Positions 50,687-59,789 of a stretch of 64,000 nucleotides of DNA are shown piece by piece. The stretch comes from Bradyrhizobium cenepequi (lineage in GTDB: Bacteria; Pseudomonadota; Alphaproteobacteria; Rhizobiales; Xanthobacteraceae), in the NCBI RefSeq assembly GCF_020329485.1, contig NZ_JAGKJI010000001.1:1-64000 (forward strand). The letters are read 5' to 3'. A model generated the notes under the pieces. The model was not told the origin of the DNA. It did no database searches and saw only the letters and a program-made list of their open reading frames with translations. How positions within the stretch are numbered: the stretch's first letter is position 1; each line of letters starts with the position of its first letter. The position numbers and the translations under genes were made by a program.

Positions 50687-51526
50687 CTAATGCAGCGCCA
50701 GCCGTTCTTGGAAAATCTTGCGGTCGCCGCGCGAAGCTTTCCGGAACGCGTGCGGCGAGACGCCGGCAGCGCGTCGGAACGTGCGCACGAAATTGGAGAG
50801 ATCGCCGAAGCCGACATCGTAGGCGATCTCGGTGATCGGGCTGTCGTCATCGGCCAGCCGCCGCGCCGCGTGGCGCAGCCGCGATCGCACCAGATATTGA
50901 TGCGGCGTCACGCCGACGACGTCCGAGAACAGCCTGAGGAAATGGAACGTGCTGATGCCGGCCTGATCCGCCGCATCATCCAGGCCGATATCTCCTTGCG
51001 AATGTGCGTCGATCCACAGCGCAGCCTCGACCGCGCGGCGGCGGTCGCGCAGGCTTGCCGTCACCGGCCTCGCCGCGCGGCCCGAGACCACCGCGATGAA
51101 GCGGCTGGCCAGGAGGTGGCCGGCCTCGTCGAGGCCGATGTCGCTGTTGCCATCTGCTGCCGTCTGCGCGAGTTCGCCCAGCACCATCAATTCCGGCAGC
51201 GGCGGCACCGATCCGATCTGCCAGACCGCGCGGCTGTCGCCGATCGCCTGCACCAGTTCCGGATGCAGGTAGAACGACAGGCAGACGTCGCCGCCGACAT
51301 GGTCATGGGTGCAGGTGTATTCATCACCGGGATGGCCGACCAGGATTGCGCCGGTCACCAGTTCATGGAAACGGCCGCGGCAATGGCAGCCGAAGCTGCC
51401 CTCGCGGACGTAGGAAATCGAGTGCGCATGATATTGTTCAGCAAACGGTTTCTCGCTGGGCACCGCGGTGCAGCGGAACTCGTTCACGGACATGCGCTCA
51501 CGCTGCAACAGCGGCTTTCGGATCAT
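50687..51526 (-). CDS. AraC-family transcriptional regulator
   Basis: 279 residues from the ATG at 51526; the ATG at 51493 ([10 protein letters not shown]) is an alternative, and neither has a strong ribosome site. N-terminal cupin-like sensor (about 20-110: [33 protein letters not shown]) and a C-terminal double helix-turn-helix at about 175-270 ([20 protein letters not shown] ... [20 protein letters not shown]). It is downstream of and on the same strand as no obvious target; the VOC gene 58 bp further along may be co-transcribed. Confidence 0.88.
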   Translation of the reverse strand: MIRKPLLQRERMSVNEFRCTAVPSEKPFAEQYHAHSISYVREGSFGCHCRGRFHELVTGAILVGHPGDEYTCTHDHVGGDVCLSFYLHPELVQAIGDSRAVWQIGSVPPLPELMVLGELAQTAADGNSDIGLDEAGHLLASRFIAVVSGRAARPVTASLRDRRRAVEAALWIDAHSQGDIGLDDAADQAGISTFHFLRLFSDVVGVTPHQYLVRSRLRHAARRLADDDSPITEIAYDVGFGDLSNFVRTFRRAAGVSPHAFRKASRGDRKIFQERLALH

Positions 51527-51667
51527 GCATGAGATTTAGCGACGCGCCCGGGACGGCGCAACGCCCCAAACGGGGCATCCGGAATCCTGGTGTTTCCGTT
51601 AAGGAGAACGCGAGAGGCGACTTGGCGAACGCCCCGGTCTCGGCTAATCAGGAGGGGAGCGCGATCC

Positions 51668-51741
51668 GCGGGCGTAGTTCAATGGTAGAACGGCAGCTTC
51701 CCAAGCTGCATACGAGGGTTCGATTCCCTTCGCCCGCTCCA
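51668..51741 (+). tRNA. tRNA-Gly (anticodon CCC)
   Basis: Cloverleaf: acceptor GCGGGCG/CGCCCGC, D-stem GTTC/GAAC, anticodon stem GCAGC/GCTGC with loop TTCCCAA (anticodon CCC), T-loop TTCGATT, discriminator T and encoded CCA (51739-51741). All stems pair perfectly. No integrase or duplicated 3' end follows, so there is no sign that it has served as an attachment site. Confidence 0.96.
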
Positions 51742-52019
51742 GCCCAGCAAATCTTCATCGGCCGTTATCAGGTCGTCGGTGTCGGCGTGCTCACAGAGGA
51801 GCAGGCCGAACGTCTCGCCCAGCGCCGTCCAGCGAGTCGAGGCGCTTGGTGCCCGGCCGCGTCAGGCTGACATGCATAGGCCTCACGCCGCGCCTGACGA
51901 GACGCTGGTCCGCGTGGAAGCCGCTCTATTGCAATTGAAACCAAGATCTTCGGGACCCGAAACACTCCCGTAGCGCGACTGCGACCAGATGGCAGGGAAG
52001 CAGATCGTGAGGAGTGAAC

Positions 52020-53363
52020 ATGAGTCGCCATGTGGGTCAGCGTGCCGTCGTGATCGGGGCTGGAATTGGCGGCTTGTCTGCCGCCGGAGCGCTTTCGTCC
52101 TATTTCAGGGAGATCGTCGTTCTCGAGCGCGACACGCTTCCGTCCTCAGCTATCTCGCGTGCAGGCACTCCGCAGGATCGGCATCCCCATCTTCTCTTGG
52201 CCGGCGGACTGCAGGCGCTCGGGGACATCTTTCCGGGCTTCGAGAGGGATCTTGCCAATCGCGGCGCTGTTTCAATCAACGTGTTTGGAGACGTCCGGTA
52301 CGAGCGACCGGACGTCGGCGCTCTGCCGCAGCGTGATTGTGGCGCGTCGATTCTCTGCGCCTCGCGGCCGCTGATCGAGGACGTGCTGCGGCGTAAGGTG
52401 GCCGCAATCGCCAACGTCACGTTGCGATCGCAATGTCGCGTGATGGACATCGTGCCGGACGCGATCCTGCCGTCGGTCAGGTACGAGAGCGGTGCAAGAG
52501 AGCTTGTCGCAGTCGAGGCGGATCTCGTGGTGGACGCATCCGGTCGCGGTGCGCCGACGCTCGGCTTGTTCGACTCGCTCGGCTGGGAACGGCCGCTCGA
52601 TACCGTCGTCGGCGTCGACATCAGCTACACGACCGTTGTTGTTCGGCCTGTGGGTACGCCGCCGGATGGGCAAATCCTGGTCACATTGCCCGATCCGCGC
52701 ACCTCGGTGCTGGCCGGCTTGATAATGCCCATGGAAGGGGGAGGCTGCTTCGTCTCGCTTTCTCAGCACGGCGCGACGGAGCGCCCGGAGACGTGGGAGG
52801 ACTTTCTCGCTCTCTCGCGCCAACTGAATACGCCGACGATCTACAACGCAATTTGCAAGCTCCCGCCACCCGATGGCTTGAGACACTTCGTATTTGATGA
52901 GAGTCGGTGGCGACATTTCGAGCGACTCCAGAAGCTACCGCGCGGGGTTCTGCCGGTGGCCGACGCGCTCTGCCGGTTCAATCCGGTCTACGGGCAGGGC
53001 ATGTCTGTCGCGGCGCGGCAGGCAAAGCTGTTGTACGGGGTCCTGGATCGCGTGGCCGGCGAGGCGGACCCGATCGCGGCACTCCAAACTGAGTTCATGT
53101 CCGAAGTAGGCTCGCTGCTTCAAGCGCCTTGGAACATGGGCGTGAACGCCGATTTCGCTTATCCCGGTACACGGGGGGAACGCCCGGAGCGGTACGAGGA
53201 GAGCAGGCAGTTCGAAGCCGCCCTTTTCCGAGCTGTCGTGGCGGATCCGGTGGTCCAGAGGGCGTTCTCGGACGTCCTGCAGCTCATGAAGCCGTTCGAT
53301 CTTCTTCAGGACGCTGACATCCGGCACCGGATCGAGGCCTATGCCACGGCGGAAGACGCGTGA
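52020..53363 (+). CDS. FAD-dependent monooxygenase/epoxidase-like protein
   Basis: 447 residues from the ATG at 52020 with GAGGAG 5 nt upstream. Rossmann FAD motif VIGAGIGGLSAAGAL near 10-24, followed by VLERDTLPSS and the GTPQDRHPHLLLAGGLQAL segment near 48-66, and the second FAD motif GVLPVADALCRFNPVYGQGM near 308-327. This pattern is that of the group of flavoprotein epoxidases related to LasC/MonCI and geranylgeranyl-reductase-like enzymes. Substrate unknown; the neighbouring aldehyde dehydrogenase is convergent and not obviously linked. Confidence 0.82.
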   Translation: MSRHVGQRAVVIGAGIGGLSAAGALSSYFREIVVLERDTLPSSAISRAGTPQDRHPHLLLAGGLQALGDIFPGFERDLANRGAVSINVFGDVRYERPDVGALPQRDCGASILCASRPLIEDVLRRKVAAIANVTLRSQCRVMDIVPDAILPSVRYESGARELVAVEADLVVDASGRGAPTLGLFDSLGWERPLDTVVGVDISYTTVVVRPVGTPPDGQILVTLPDPRTSVLAGLIMPMEGGGCFVSLSQHGATERPETWEDFLALSRQLNTPTIYNAICKLPPPDGLRHFVFDESRWRHFERLQKLPRGVLPVADALCRFNPVYGQGMSVAARQAKLLYGVLDRVAGEADPIAALQTEFMSEVGSLLQAPWNMGVNADFAYPGTRGERPERYEESRQFEAALFRAVVADPVVQRAFSDVLQLMKPFDLLQDADIRHRIEAYATAEDA

Positions 53364-53393
53364 TCGGGCCTCGTGGCACCGCCAATGACCTTT

Positions 53394-54926
53394 TCACCCG
53401 ACGTCGAACTTGACGCCCTGCGCCAGTGGCAGTTCGCGCGAGTAGTTGATGGTGTTGGTCGCCCGTCTCATGTAGGCGCGCCAGGCGTCGGATCCGGATT
53501 CCCGGCCGCCGCCGGTTTCCTTCTCGCCGCCGAATGCGCCGCCGATTTCCGCGCCCGACGGGCCGATATTGACGTTGGCGATGCCGCAATCCGAGCCGAC
53601 CGCCGACATGAAGGTCTCTGCCTCCCGGATGTCGGTCGTGAAGATCGACGATGCGAGCCCCTGGGGCACCGCATTATGGCTGGCGATCGCCTCGGCAAGA
53701 TCGCGGTAGCGCATCACGTACAGGATCGGCGCGAACGTCTCGCGCAGCACCGGACCCATTTGCGAGGGCATCTCGACCAGGGCGGGCGCGACGTAATAGG
53801 CGCTAGGGGATTGCTGATCCACACGCGTCCCGCCATGCACTTTGCCGCCGAGCGAGGTTGCTTCATCGAGCGCGCGGCCCATCGCCTCGAAAGCGGCCGC
53901 ATCGATCAGCGGGCCGACCAGGGTGGCCGGCTCGCGCGGGTCGCCGATGGCAACGGAACGATAGACGCGGCCGAGCCTCGAGACGAAATCATTGGCGATG
54001 CTCTCGTGCACGAACAGACGGCGCAGCGAGGTGCAGCGCTGGCCGGCCGTACCCATCGCGGAGAACGCGATGCTCCGCAAGGCGAGATCCTGATCGGCGG
54101 AGGGCGTGACGATCGCGGCGTTGTTGCCACCGAGTTCGAGGATCGCCCGGCCGAAGCGCGCGGCGACGCGCGGGCCCACCTGCTTGCCCATCCGCGTCGA
54201 TCCGGTGGCCGATAGGATGGCGACGTCGGGATGATCGACCAGCACTTCGCCGACGGTGCGGTCGCCCAGGACCAGTTCCGCGAGACCCTGTGGCGCATCG
54301 CCGAACCGCGCGAGCGCCCGCTCAACGATCGCCTGCACCGCACACGCAGTGAGCGGCGTTTTCTCCGAGGGCTTCCACACCACGGCGTCGCCGCACACCA
54401 GCGCGATCGCTGCGTTCCAGCACCACACGGCAACCGGGAAGTTGAAGGCCGTGATGATGCCACACACGCCGGCCGGATGCCAGGTCTCCATCATCCGATG
54501 ACCGGGACGTTCGGATGCGATCGTCAATCCATAGAGCTGGCGCGACAGCCCGACGGCGAAGTCGCAGATGTCGATCATTTCCTGCACCTCTCCGAGCCCC
54601 TCGGAGAGGATCTTGCCTGTCTCGATCGTCACCAGCCGACCGAGCAGGTCTTTCGAGCCGCGCAGCTCCTCGCCGAGCAGGCGGACCAGTTCGCCCCGGC
54701 GCGGGGCCGGAACGGACCGCCAGGTCAGGAAGGCACTGCGCGCGCGGGCAATCGCCGCGCGCATATCCTCGTCGCTTCCAGGCTTGAGGTGCCCGATGAC
54801 CTGCCCGTCGATCGGCGAGCGGGCGATCAGCCTACTATCGGCGACGAAGGCTGGCGCAGCCTGCAGCTTCGTCAGGAGATCGAGGGCTTCGTTAGCGAGA
54901 GCGGAGCGTGGCGTGGAGGTGCTCAT
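53394..54926 (-). CDS. amaB: Aldehyde dehydrogenase, ALDH7/alpha-aminoadipic semialdehyde type
   Basis: 510 residues. NAD(P)-ALDH fold: GVCGIITAFNFPVAVWCWN near 154-172, WKPSEKTPLT near 184, general base Glu in ELGGNNAAIV near 263, and nucleophile Cys in GQRCTSLRRLF (C298). The NFPVAVW, ELGGNNA and C-terminal NVNIGPSGAEIGGAFGGEKE are characteristic of the ALDH7 group (AmaB in Pseudomonas lysine catabolism; also PcD-like). Expected to oxidise L-2-aminoadipate-6-semialdehyde. No lysine-catabolic partner is adjacent, so the symbol is tentative. Confidence 0.85.
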   Translation of the reverse strand: MSTSTPRSALANEALDLLTKLQAAPAFVADSRLIARSPIDGQVIGHLKPGSDEDMRAAIARARSAFLTWRSVPAPRRGELVRLLGEELRGSKDLLGRLVTIETGKILSEGLGEVQEMIDICDFAVGLSRQLYGLTIASERPGHRMMETWHPAGVCGIITAFNFPVAVWCWNAAIALVCGDAVVWKPSEKTPLTACAVQAIVERALARFGDAPQGLAELVLGDRTVGEVLVDHPDVAILSATGSTRMGKQVGPRVAARFGRAILELGGNNAAIVTPSADQDLALRSIAFSAMGTAGQRCTSLRRLFVHESIANDFVSRLGRVYRSVAIGDPREPATLVGPLIDAAAFEAMGRALDEATSLGGKVHGGTRVDQQSPSAYYVAPALVEMPSQMGPVLRETFAPILYVMRYRDLAEAIASHNAVPQGLASSIFTTDIREAETFMSAVGSDCGIANVNIGPSGAEIGGAFGGEKETGGGRESGSDAWRAYMRRATNTINYSRELPLAQGVKFDVG

Positions 54927-55072
54927 GGCGGTTGTCCTCGGATCGGCCGCCAGGCATGCAAGCGCCCGCTCGATCCGCTACCAAGTCCCGCAAGCGCCTG
55001 TCCGCGTCAAGTCCATCCACCGCCACGCGAAGAATCTTCGCGCGGCGGTGCTGCGGTTCTAGTGCCAAGCTG

Positions 55073-56131
55073 TTATGGCCGTGCTTCCAGGATCAGGTTG
55101 AACGGCGTTTCGGTGGCGCGCCGGAACCGGGTGAAGCCGGCCTCGCGGGCAATCTCGCGGAGCCTCGCCTCGCCGGCCTGCGCGCCCAAGGCGAGCCCGA
55201 CCTCCTGATCCAGGGACGCCGGGGTGCAGACCATCGTCGAGGCCGCGTAATAGAGCCGCCCGATCGGGTTGAGATTGTCCTCCAGCCGGTCGTTGGCGAA
55301 GGGCTCGACCAGCATGCAGGTGCCGTCATCAGCCATGGTGCTGCGAGTATGCTTGAGCGCGCCGACCGGGTCGCCCATATCGTGCAGGCAATCGAAGAAG
55401 CAGACGAGATCGTAGCCGTTGGCCGGGAACGTCTTGGCAGTGTGAGTCTCGAAGCGCACGCGATCGGACAATCCCGCATCCCGTGTCTGCTCGCGTGCGG
55501 CCTGGACTGAGCCCTCGTGATAGTCGAACCCGAATAATGTGGATTTGGGGAACGCCTCGGCCATCAGGCGGGTCGATATGCCATGTCCGCAACCGACATC
55601 GGCGACCTTCGCACCCCGCTTCAGCTTGTCGACGACGCCCTCCAGCGCGGGCAGCCATTCCTGCACCAGGTGATGCTTATAGCCGGTGCGGAAGAAGCGT
55701 GCCGTGCCGCAGAACAGGCATTCGCTGCGCTTGTTCCAGCCGACCCCTTTGCCGGTCTTGAACGCGTCGGAGATCTTCGGCTCGTCGAGGAACGTAGCCG
55801 CGATCACGTTGCCGACAGCGCCCAGGAAAACCGGACTGTCGTCGTCGGCCAGCGCCAGGATTTGTTCGGGCAACATCGAGAACTTTCCCGATGCAGTGTC
55901 ATATTCGACATAGCCCGAGGCCGCTTGCGCCGACAACCACTCGCGAACATATCGTTCTGCAGTGCCTGTCGCTTTCGCCAGCTCCGCGGAGCTCATCGGT
56001 CCCTTTTCGGCCAACGCCTTGTAGAGGCCGAGCCTGTCGCCAAGCAGTATCAGCGATGCGTTCATCGCAGCGCCGACGTCGCCGATCATTTTTCCCATGA
56101 AAGAGTTCAGGCGATCATTATCAACTTCCAT
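55073..56131 (-). CDS. Class I SAM-dependent methyltransferase with winged-helix N-terminus
   Basis: 352 residues from the ATG at 56131 with GGAGG 6 nt upstream; the longer frame to 56377 is not supported. Residues 20-85 are a winged helix (ASLILLGDRLGLYKALAEKG, LAKATGTAERYVREWLSAQA), as in O-methyltransferase-like regulators, and the SAM domain has AKVADVGCGHGISTRLMAEA near 173-192, FDYHEGS near 203 and DLVCFFDCLHDM near 245. Methyl acceptor unknown. The strong ribosome site suggests high expression. Confidence 0.84.
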   Translation of the reverse strand: MEVDNDRLNSFMGKMIGDVGAAMNASLILLGDRLGLYKALAEKGPMSSAELAKATGTAERYVREWLSAQAASGYVEYDTASGKFSMLPEQILALADDDSPVFLGAVGNVIAATFLDEPKISDAFKTGKGVGWNKRSECLFCGTARFFRTGYKHHLVQEWLPALEGVVDKLKRGAKVADVGCGHGISTRLMAEAFPKSTLFGFDYHEGSVQAAREQTRDAGLSDRVRFETHTAKTFPANGYDLVCFFDCLHDMGDPVGALKHTRSTMADDGTCMLVEPFANDRLEDNLNPIGRLYYAASTMVCTPASLDQEVGLALGAQAGEARLREIAREAGFTRFRRATETPFNLILEARP

Positions 56132-56430
56132 GATATGCCTCCATTGAAATTGTCTTTGACCCAATCTGTCGCTTCTACGCCGCAGAAGCACACCTAGCAG
56201 GATACAACACCGCTTCATCGCAGCGTCCCGATGATGGTAAGGCAATTTCGGTGTGGAGAGTGAGGCGTTGCGTCTCACGACAGCGAGATCACCGTCACAA
56301 GCGCGCGAGCGATAGCACGAACTTGCTCCGCGCCGGGTCATAATGACGCGCGCCATTCTTTCGTCATGACAGTGCATGGCAGCGAGGCTGACGGATGTTC
56401 GTCAGCCACACCGCCATGTACCGTCTCTCA
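56132..56430. other. Gene-free interval between methyltransferase and SnoaL-like genes
   Basis: About 300 bases. It contains the promoter region of the methyltransferase; I see no gene, hairpin or repeat that stands out. Confidence 0.4.
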
Positions 56431-56796
56431 TCACGCGCCCTGTGGCACCTGGTCGAGAAAGCCGGTGATGCTCTTGATGCGGCCGTCCTTCAGCACCGCG
56501 AAGTCCGTGCCCTTGATCGGGCTGTCGGCGCCATCGGGACCGAGGCCCCAGGAAAAGCGGAGATGGTTGCCGAAACCGTTGGGCTCGCCGATCAATTTGA
56601 ACTTGAAGGCTGGAAATTTTTCCTGGACGCCTGCTATCAGCGCATCGACACCTTCCTGGCCGTCACCGCTCATCAGCGGATCGACATAGCGTACGTCCGC
56701 GGTCCAGTTCTCGGCCAGCATCTCCCGGCGCCGGCTCGGCGTGCGCTCGTTCCACAGTTCGATATAGCGGCTTGCGATCGTCTTATGGTCGGTCAT
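56431..56796 (-). CDS. SnoaL-like (NTF2-fold) protein
   Basis: 121 residues from the ATG at 56796 (MTDHKTIASRYIELWNERTP) with GGAG 8 nt upstream; the frame runs further up to 57006 without resemblance. The NTF2-like fold is shown by ASRYIELWNE, RREMLAENWTADVRYVDPLM near 23-42, GVDALIAGVQEKFPAFKFKL and GLGPDGADSPIKGTDFAVLK. Single-domain proteins of this type are isomerases, cyclases or ligand binders; function not assigned. Confidence 0.85.
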   Translation of the reverse strand: MTDHKTIASRYIELWNERTPSRRREMLAENWTADVRYVDPLMSGDGQEGVDALIAGVQEKFPAFKFKLIGEPNGFGNHLRFSWGLGPDGADSPIKGTDFAVLKDGRIKSITGFLDQVPQGA

Positions 56797-57042
56797 CTTG
56801 CTCTCCTTCGCTTGTCGCCGAATGCATCGGCTGCTGCGACTATCGAAGATTTGCGTGAGCTGATCGATTACCTCCGAGGTCATCACCCGCTGCTTGGGAA
56901 TCGATGGTGGCGAAATCCGATCAGGTGCTGGTCGTTGGTTTCGGGCCAGCACGGATTTCCCTCGCCAGAAGCGCGAAGCGTTCCTGCGGAGAAGATGCTT
57001 CGACATAAGGATGGAGCGGGCTGACGATGCGATCAGACGTCT

Positions 57043-57258
57043 TTAGTTGCCAGATATTGGGATCCAATGATCGCCAAGCTTCTCATAGGATCGCTTCACC
57101 GCCGCCCAGGCGGTACGGTGCGCGATCTCCTCTTGCCGGCGATCTCCCGCATGCGCGGCAAAGGAATGGTTGAAGGCTTCGCGGTAGATGTCCTGTGCAT
57201 GCGGAGGCAGGTGGCCGCGAACCGGAAATGGCAAATCCGCATTCGAGCGATAGGGCAT
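57043..57258 (-). CDS. chaB: ChaB-family protein
   Basis: 71 residues. ChaB pattern: LPFPVRGHLPPHAQDIYREA near 9-28, FNHSFAAH, then RQEEIAHRTAWAAVKRSYEK near 41-60. AAGGAG is 6 nt before the ATG. ChaB was named as a putative regulator of the ChaA cation antiporter, but in many bacteria it occurs alone or in stress operons. A perfect FixK/FNR-type box lies 108 bp upstream, shared with the divergent hydrolase gene. Confidence 0.9.
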   Translation of the reverse strand: MPYRSNADLPFPVRGHLPPHAQDIYREAFNHSFAAHAGDRRQEEIAHRTAWAAVKRSYEKLGDHWIPISGN

Positions 57259-57365
57259 GGATAACTCCTTCGGCCAGCCCGCTCGGGCCGGCGCCGCAAT
57301 TCCTTGCGCGCGTGCGTTCCTTGCCGAAATGGAGCCGATATAGCAGTCCTGCGTTTGTTTGGTGC

Positions 57366-57379
57366 TTGATCGAGGTCAA
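57366..57379. promoter_or_regulatory. FixK/FNR-type box between chaB and the PHA-synthase-like gene
   Basis: TTGATCGAGGTCAA matches TTG(A/C)-N6-(T/G)CAA perfectly. With the usual -40.5 spacing, transcripts would start near 57413 (23 bases before the hydrolase start at 57436) on the + strand and near 57332 on the reverse strand for chaB. Confidence 0.75.
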
Positions 57380-57435
57380 ACCTCCGGCCGCTGCCTGCCC
57401 GATCATGGCTCCGGCGTGCAAAAGGGGGAGTGAGC

Positions 57436-58590
57436 GTGAGCGAGAAGCCTAAACCACTGGAAAAGAAGGTGGACGCGGGCACTGATTGGGCGGTGCAGGC
57501 GCTGCTATGGCCAATGGCGGCCACCCGATTGGCGCTGGAAGCTTATCTGCATTGGTTCCCTAATGGCGAGCCCGCACTGTCCGATCAGCAGAGCGAGCCG
57601 CCCCTGTCCTGGACGACGCCGAATGTGATCGCGCTGCAGCTTGCTTCGATGCGGCTGCGGGATTTTTCACGGAGAGCCACGGGCCAGCCGCTTCTGATCT
57701 GCGCGCCCTTTTCGCTGCACAATGCCTTGATCGCCGATTTTGCACCTGGCCATAGCCTGGTGGAAGCGCTGCAACGCGCCGGCTTGGATCGCATTTACGT
57801 CACCGACTGGTGCTCGGCCACGCCGGAAATCCGCTATCTCTCGATCGACAGCTATCTGGCCGACCTCAACGTGGCGGTCGATGAAATCGGCACGCCGGTC
57901 GATCTCATCGGCTTGTGCCAGGGTGGGTGGCTGTCGTTGGTCTATGCCGCCCGTTTTCCGCACAAGGTGCGGAGGCTCGTGCTTGCCGGTGCGCCGGTCG
58001 ATGTCTCCGTGCCGTCAGATCTGTCGCGGATGGTGGCTGGGGTTCCTGAGCCAGCGTTCGACGAGCTGGTGCAGCAGGGGAAGGGCATCGTGAGCGGCAA
58101 GCACACGCTTCGCTTCTGGAGCATGCCGCTCACCCTGCATGACATCGAAGCGACATTGCAGAGAAATGTCGGCGACGGATCGGAGCAGGGCACGGCACTG
58201 GTGGCCCGATTCGAGCGCTGGGATCGCAAGGTGCTGGATCTGCCGGGAACTTTTTACCTCGAGGCGACCAACTGGATCTTCCGCGAGAATCGTATCGCCG
58301 ACGGACGCTTCATCGCGCTCGGCCGCAGGATTGATCTTGCCGAGGTGAAGGTGCCGGCTTTCCTGCTTGCAGGGGAGAGGGACAATGTTGTGCCGCTCGA
58401 CCAGGCGCTCGCCACGGCGCGCCTGCTCGGTACGCCGCCGCAATGGCTGGAGCAGGCGTCCGAGCCGTGCGGTCACCTCGGTCTCTTCATGGGGCGCGAG
58501 AGCTTGGGCCGTTCGTGGCGCCGGATCGTCCGCTGGCTTCAAGCCGGCGGTGAGGATGTTGCGGCGCTAAGGCCCAAGATTAGAGCATGA
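57436..58590 (+). CDS. PHA-synthase-like alpha/beta hydrolase
   Basis: 384 residues from the GTG at 57436 with GGGGGAG 5 nt upstream; a GTG at 57430 overlaps that site. PhaC-like catalytic triad: Cys in GLCQGGW (C161, the lipase-like box of PHA synthases), Asp in LAGERDNVVPLDQA near 313, His in CGHLGLFMGRES near 345. It lacks the N-terminal PhaC_N domain and is shorter than PHA synthase (about 590). Such proteins may polymerise or cleave hydroxyacyl chains; inferred from family. A FixK-type box is placed for low-oxygen control. Confidence 0.8.
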   Translation: MSEKPKPLEKKVDAGTDWAVQALLWPMAATRLALEAYLHWFPNGEPALSDQQSEPPLSWTTPNVIALQLASMRLRDFSRRATGQPLLICAPFSLHNALIADFAPGHSLVEALQRAGLDRIYVTDWCSATPEIRYLSIDSYLADLNVAVDEIGTPVDLIGLCQGGWLSLVYAARFPHKVRRLVLAGAPVDVSVPSDLSRMVAGVPEPAFDELVQQGKGIVSGKHTLRFWSMPLTLHDIEATLQRNVGDGSEQGTALVARFERWDRKVLDLPGTFYLEATNWIFRENRIADGRFIALGRRIDLAEVKVPAFLLAGERDNVVPLDQALATARLLGTPPQWLEQASEPCGHLGLFMGRESLGRSWRRIVRWLQAGGEDVAALRPKIRA

Positions 58591-58670
58591 TCCTGGTGCG
58601 TGAAACTGGAAGGAAATTCTTGCGCCGCGCCCGAAAATTCGGACGCGGAGCTTGACGCCAGCTCGCAACG

Positions 58671-59507
58671 TCAATGCGACATCAGCGTCGGCACGGTCAT
58701 GCTCTGGAGCATCTCGCGGGTGACGCCGCCGAGCAGCCGTTCCTGCAGGCGCGAATGCCCGTAACCGCCCATCACCAAGAGATCGAGGCTTTCGTCGGCC
58801 GCAACGGAGAGGATGGCCGGCTGGATTTCGGAGTGCCCGGCCGGAAAGGCCACAACCCTGGCCGCCATTCCAAGCCGCGCCAGATGCTGGACGAGGCGCT
58901 GCGGGCTCGCCTCGTCCGGAATCGAGCCTGGATTGCCGATGGAAATGATCGTGAGCGCCTCAGCGTGGCGCAGGAGCGGCATGGCATCCCGCAGCGCGCG
59001 GCCGGCGAGACGGCTTCCGTCCCAGCAAATCCCGATGCGCCGCGCCGCAAATGTGCCGCGGAAGGTATAGGGCATGAACAATACCGGGCCGCCCGACTGG
59101 AACAGGACCTCCGGCGGCACGTCGTTGTCGAACGTATCGCGCTCGGGTTCCGGCTGCAGGACGATGGTGAGATCATGAAGCCGCGCGCTGGCACTGGCAA
59201 TCGCGATCGCCTCGCCCGGTGTCGCGCTCATCGTGCGGCAGGTATACGATATCCCTGCGTGCTTCGCCTGGACCTCGAAAACGCACATCGCTGCCTCTGC
59301 GCGCTCGAGCGCGCGCTGCCGGGTCTCTTCGACGATCATGGCGACCGCAGCGCCGCCTGCCGCGGCGATCGGAACATTGGCGGTCTCGTACGCGACCGCC
59401 AGCGCGTCAAGGTGGGCACCGTGCGCCATGGTCAGCAGCACGGCACCGTCGATCACTGGCCGAGCCGGACGTTCGGAAGGGATAAGCACCAGCAAGTTCT
59501 TGAACAT
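58671..59507 (-). CDS. Tandem universal stress protein (UspA family)
   Basis: 278 residues from the ATG at 59507 (MFKNLLVLIPSERPARPVID) with GGGAG 9 nt upstream. Two Usp modules: residues 1-145 (first, degenerate) and about 150-278. The second ends in the ATP-binding motif VMGGYGHSRLQERLLGGVTREMLQ near 248-271 (G-x2-G-x9-G). Double-Usp proteins are strongly induced by oxygen limitation in rhizobia. A FixK-like half-perfect box lies 78 bp upstream. Confidence 0.88.
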   Translation of the reverse strand: MFKNLLVLIPSERPARPVIDGAVLLTMAHGAHLDALAVAYETANVPIAAAGGAAVAMIVEETRQRALERAEAAMCVFEVQAKHAGISYTCRTMSATPGEAIAIASASARLHDLTIVLQPEPERDTFDNDVPPEVLFQSGGPVLFMPYTFRGTFAARRIGICWDGSRLAGRALRDAMPLLRHAEALTIISIGNPGSIPDEASPQRLVQHLARLGMAARVVAFPAGHSEIQPAILSVAADESLDLLVMGGYGHSRLQERLLGGVTREMLQSMTVPTLMSH

Positions 59508-59584
59508 CGTCGTTCTCCCCCACAATTGGTAGCCATCCGCGCAAATTGAACATGGCCATAAGAGCACAGCGGCCGATCGATGAA

Positions 59585-59598
59585 TTGATCCAGGTCAG
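59585..59598 (-). promoter_or_regulatory. FixK/FNR-like box toward the usp gene
   Basis: TTGATCCAGGTCAG; the TTGA half is perfect and the other half deviates at the last base (TCAG for TCAA). At -40.5 the reverse transcript would start near 59551, 44 bases before the usp start. Confidence 0.55.
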
Positions 59599-59615
59599 AG
59601 GGCGTCGTCGTCATT

Positions 59616-59629
59616 TTGACGCATATCAA
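59616..59629 (+). promoter_or_regulatory. FixK/FNR-type box toward the CBS gene
   Basis: TTGACGCATATCAA matches TTG(A/C)-N6-(T/G)CAA perfectly. At -40.5 the forward transcript would begin near 59663, at the left edge of the repeat, giving the CBS gene a 155-base leader made mostly of repeat. Confidence 0.65.
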
Positions 59630-59656
59630 GGCCGCGTCGGCCGGGCGGTGCACGCT

Positions 59657-59789
59657 AGAGCTTCAGTTTTGGTCGAATTCAATCAGAACCGACGCTCCAG
59701 AAGATCCTTGTCTTGATGCGTTTTCTTCATGCGAACCGGTTCCCACCCTCGGATCAGGTCCGAGGGCATGCTTCGCCCGAAAACGCTCT
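59657..59789. repeat. Dispersed repeat with AAAACGCTCT end
   Basis: AGAGCTTCAGTTTTGGTCGA...GAATTCAATCAGAACCGAC...CTTGATGCGTTTTCTTCATG...GCGAACCGGTTCCCACC...CCGAAAACGCTCT. From memory a common Bradyrhizobium intergenic repeat. It lies between the FixK-type promoter and the CBS gene. Confidence 0.55.

Noticed and set aside
51668-52019. tRNA-Gly as an integration site for a genomic island
   Set aside because: No integrase gene and no repeat of the tRNA 3' end downstream within the window.
53394-54926. Aldehyde dehydrogenase as the missing BoxD
   Set aside because: Motifs NFPVAVW, ELGGNNA and GPSGAEIGGAFGGEKE place it in the ALDH7 group, and it is 33 kb from boxB.
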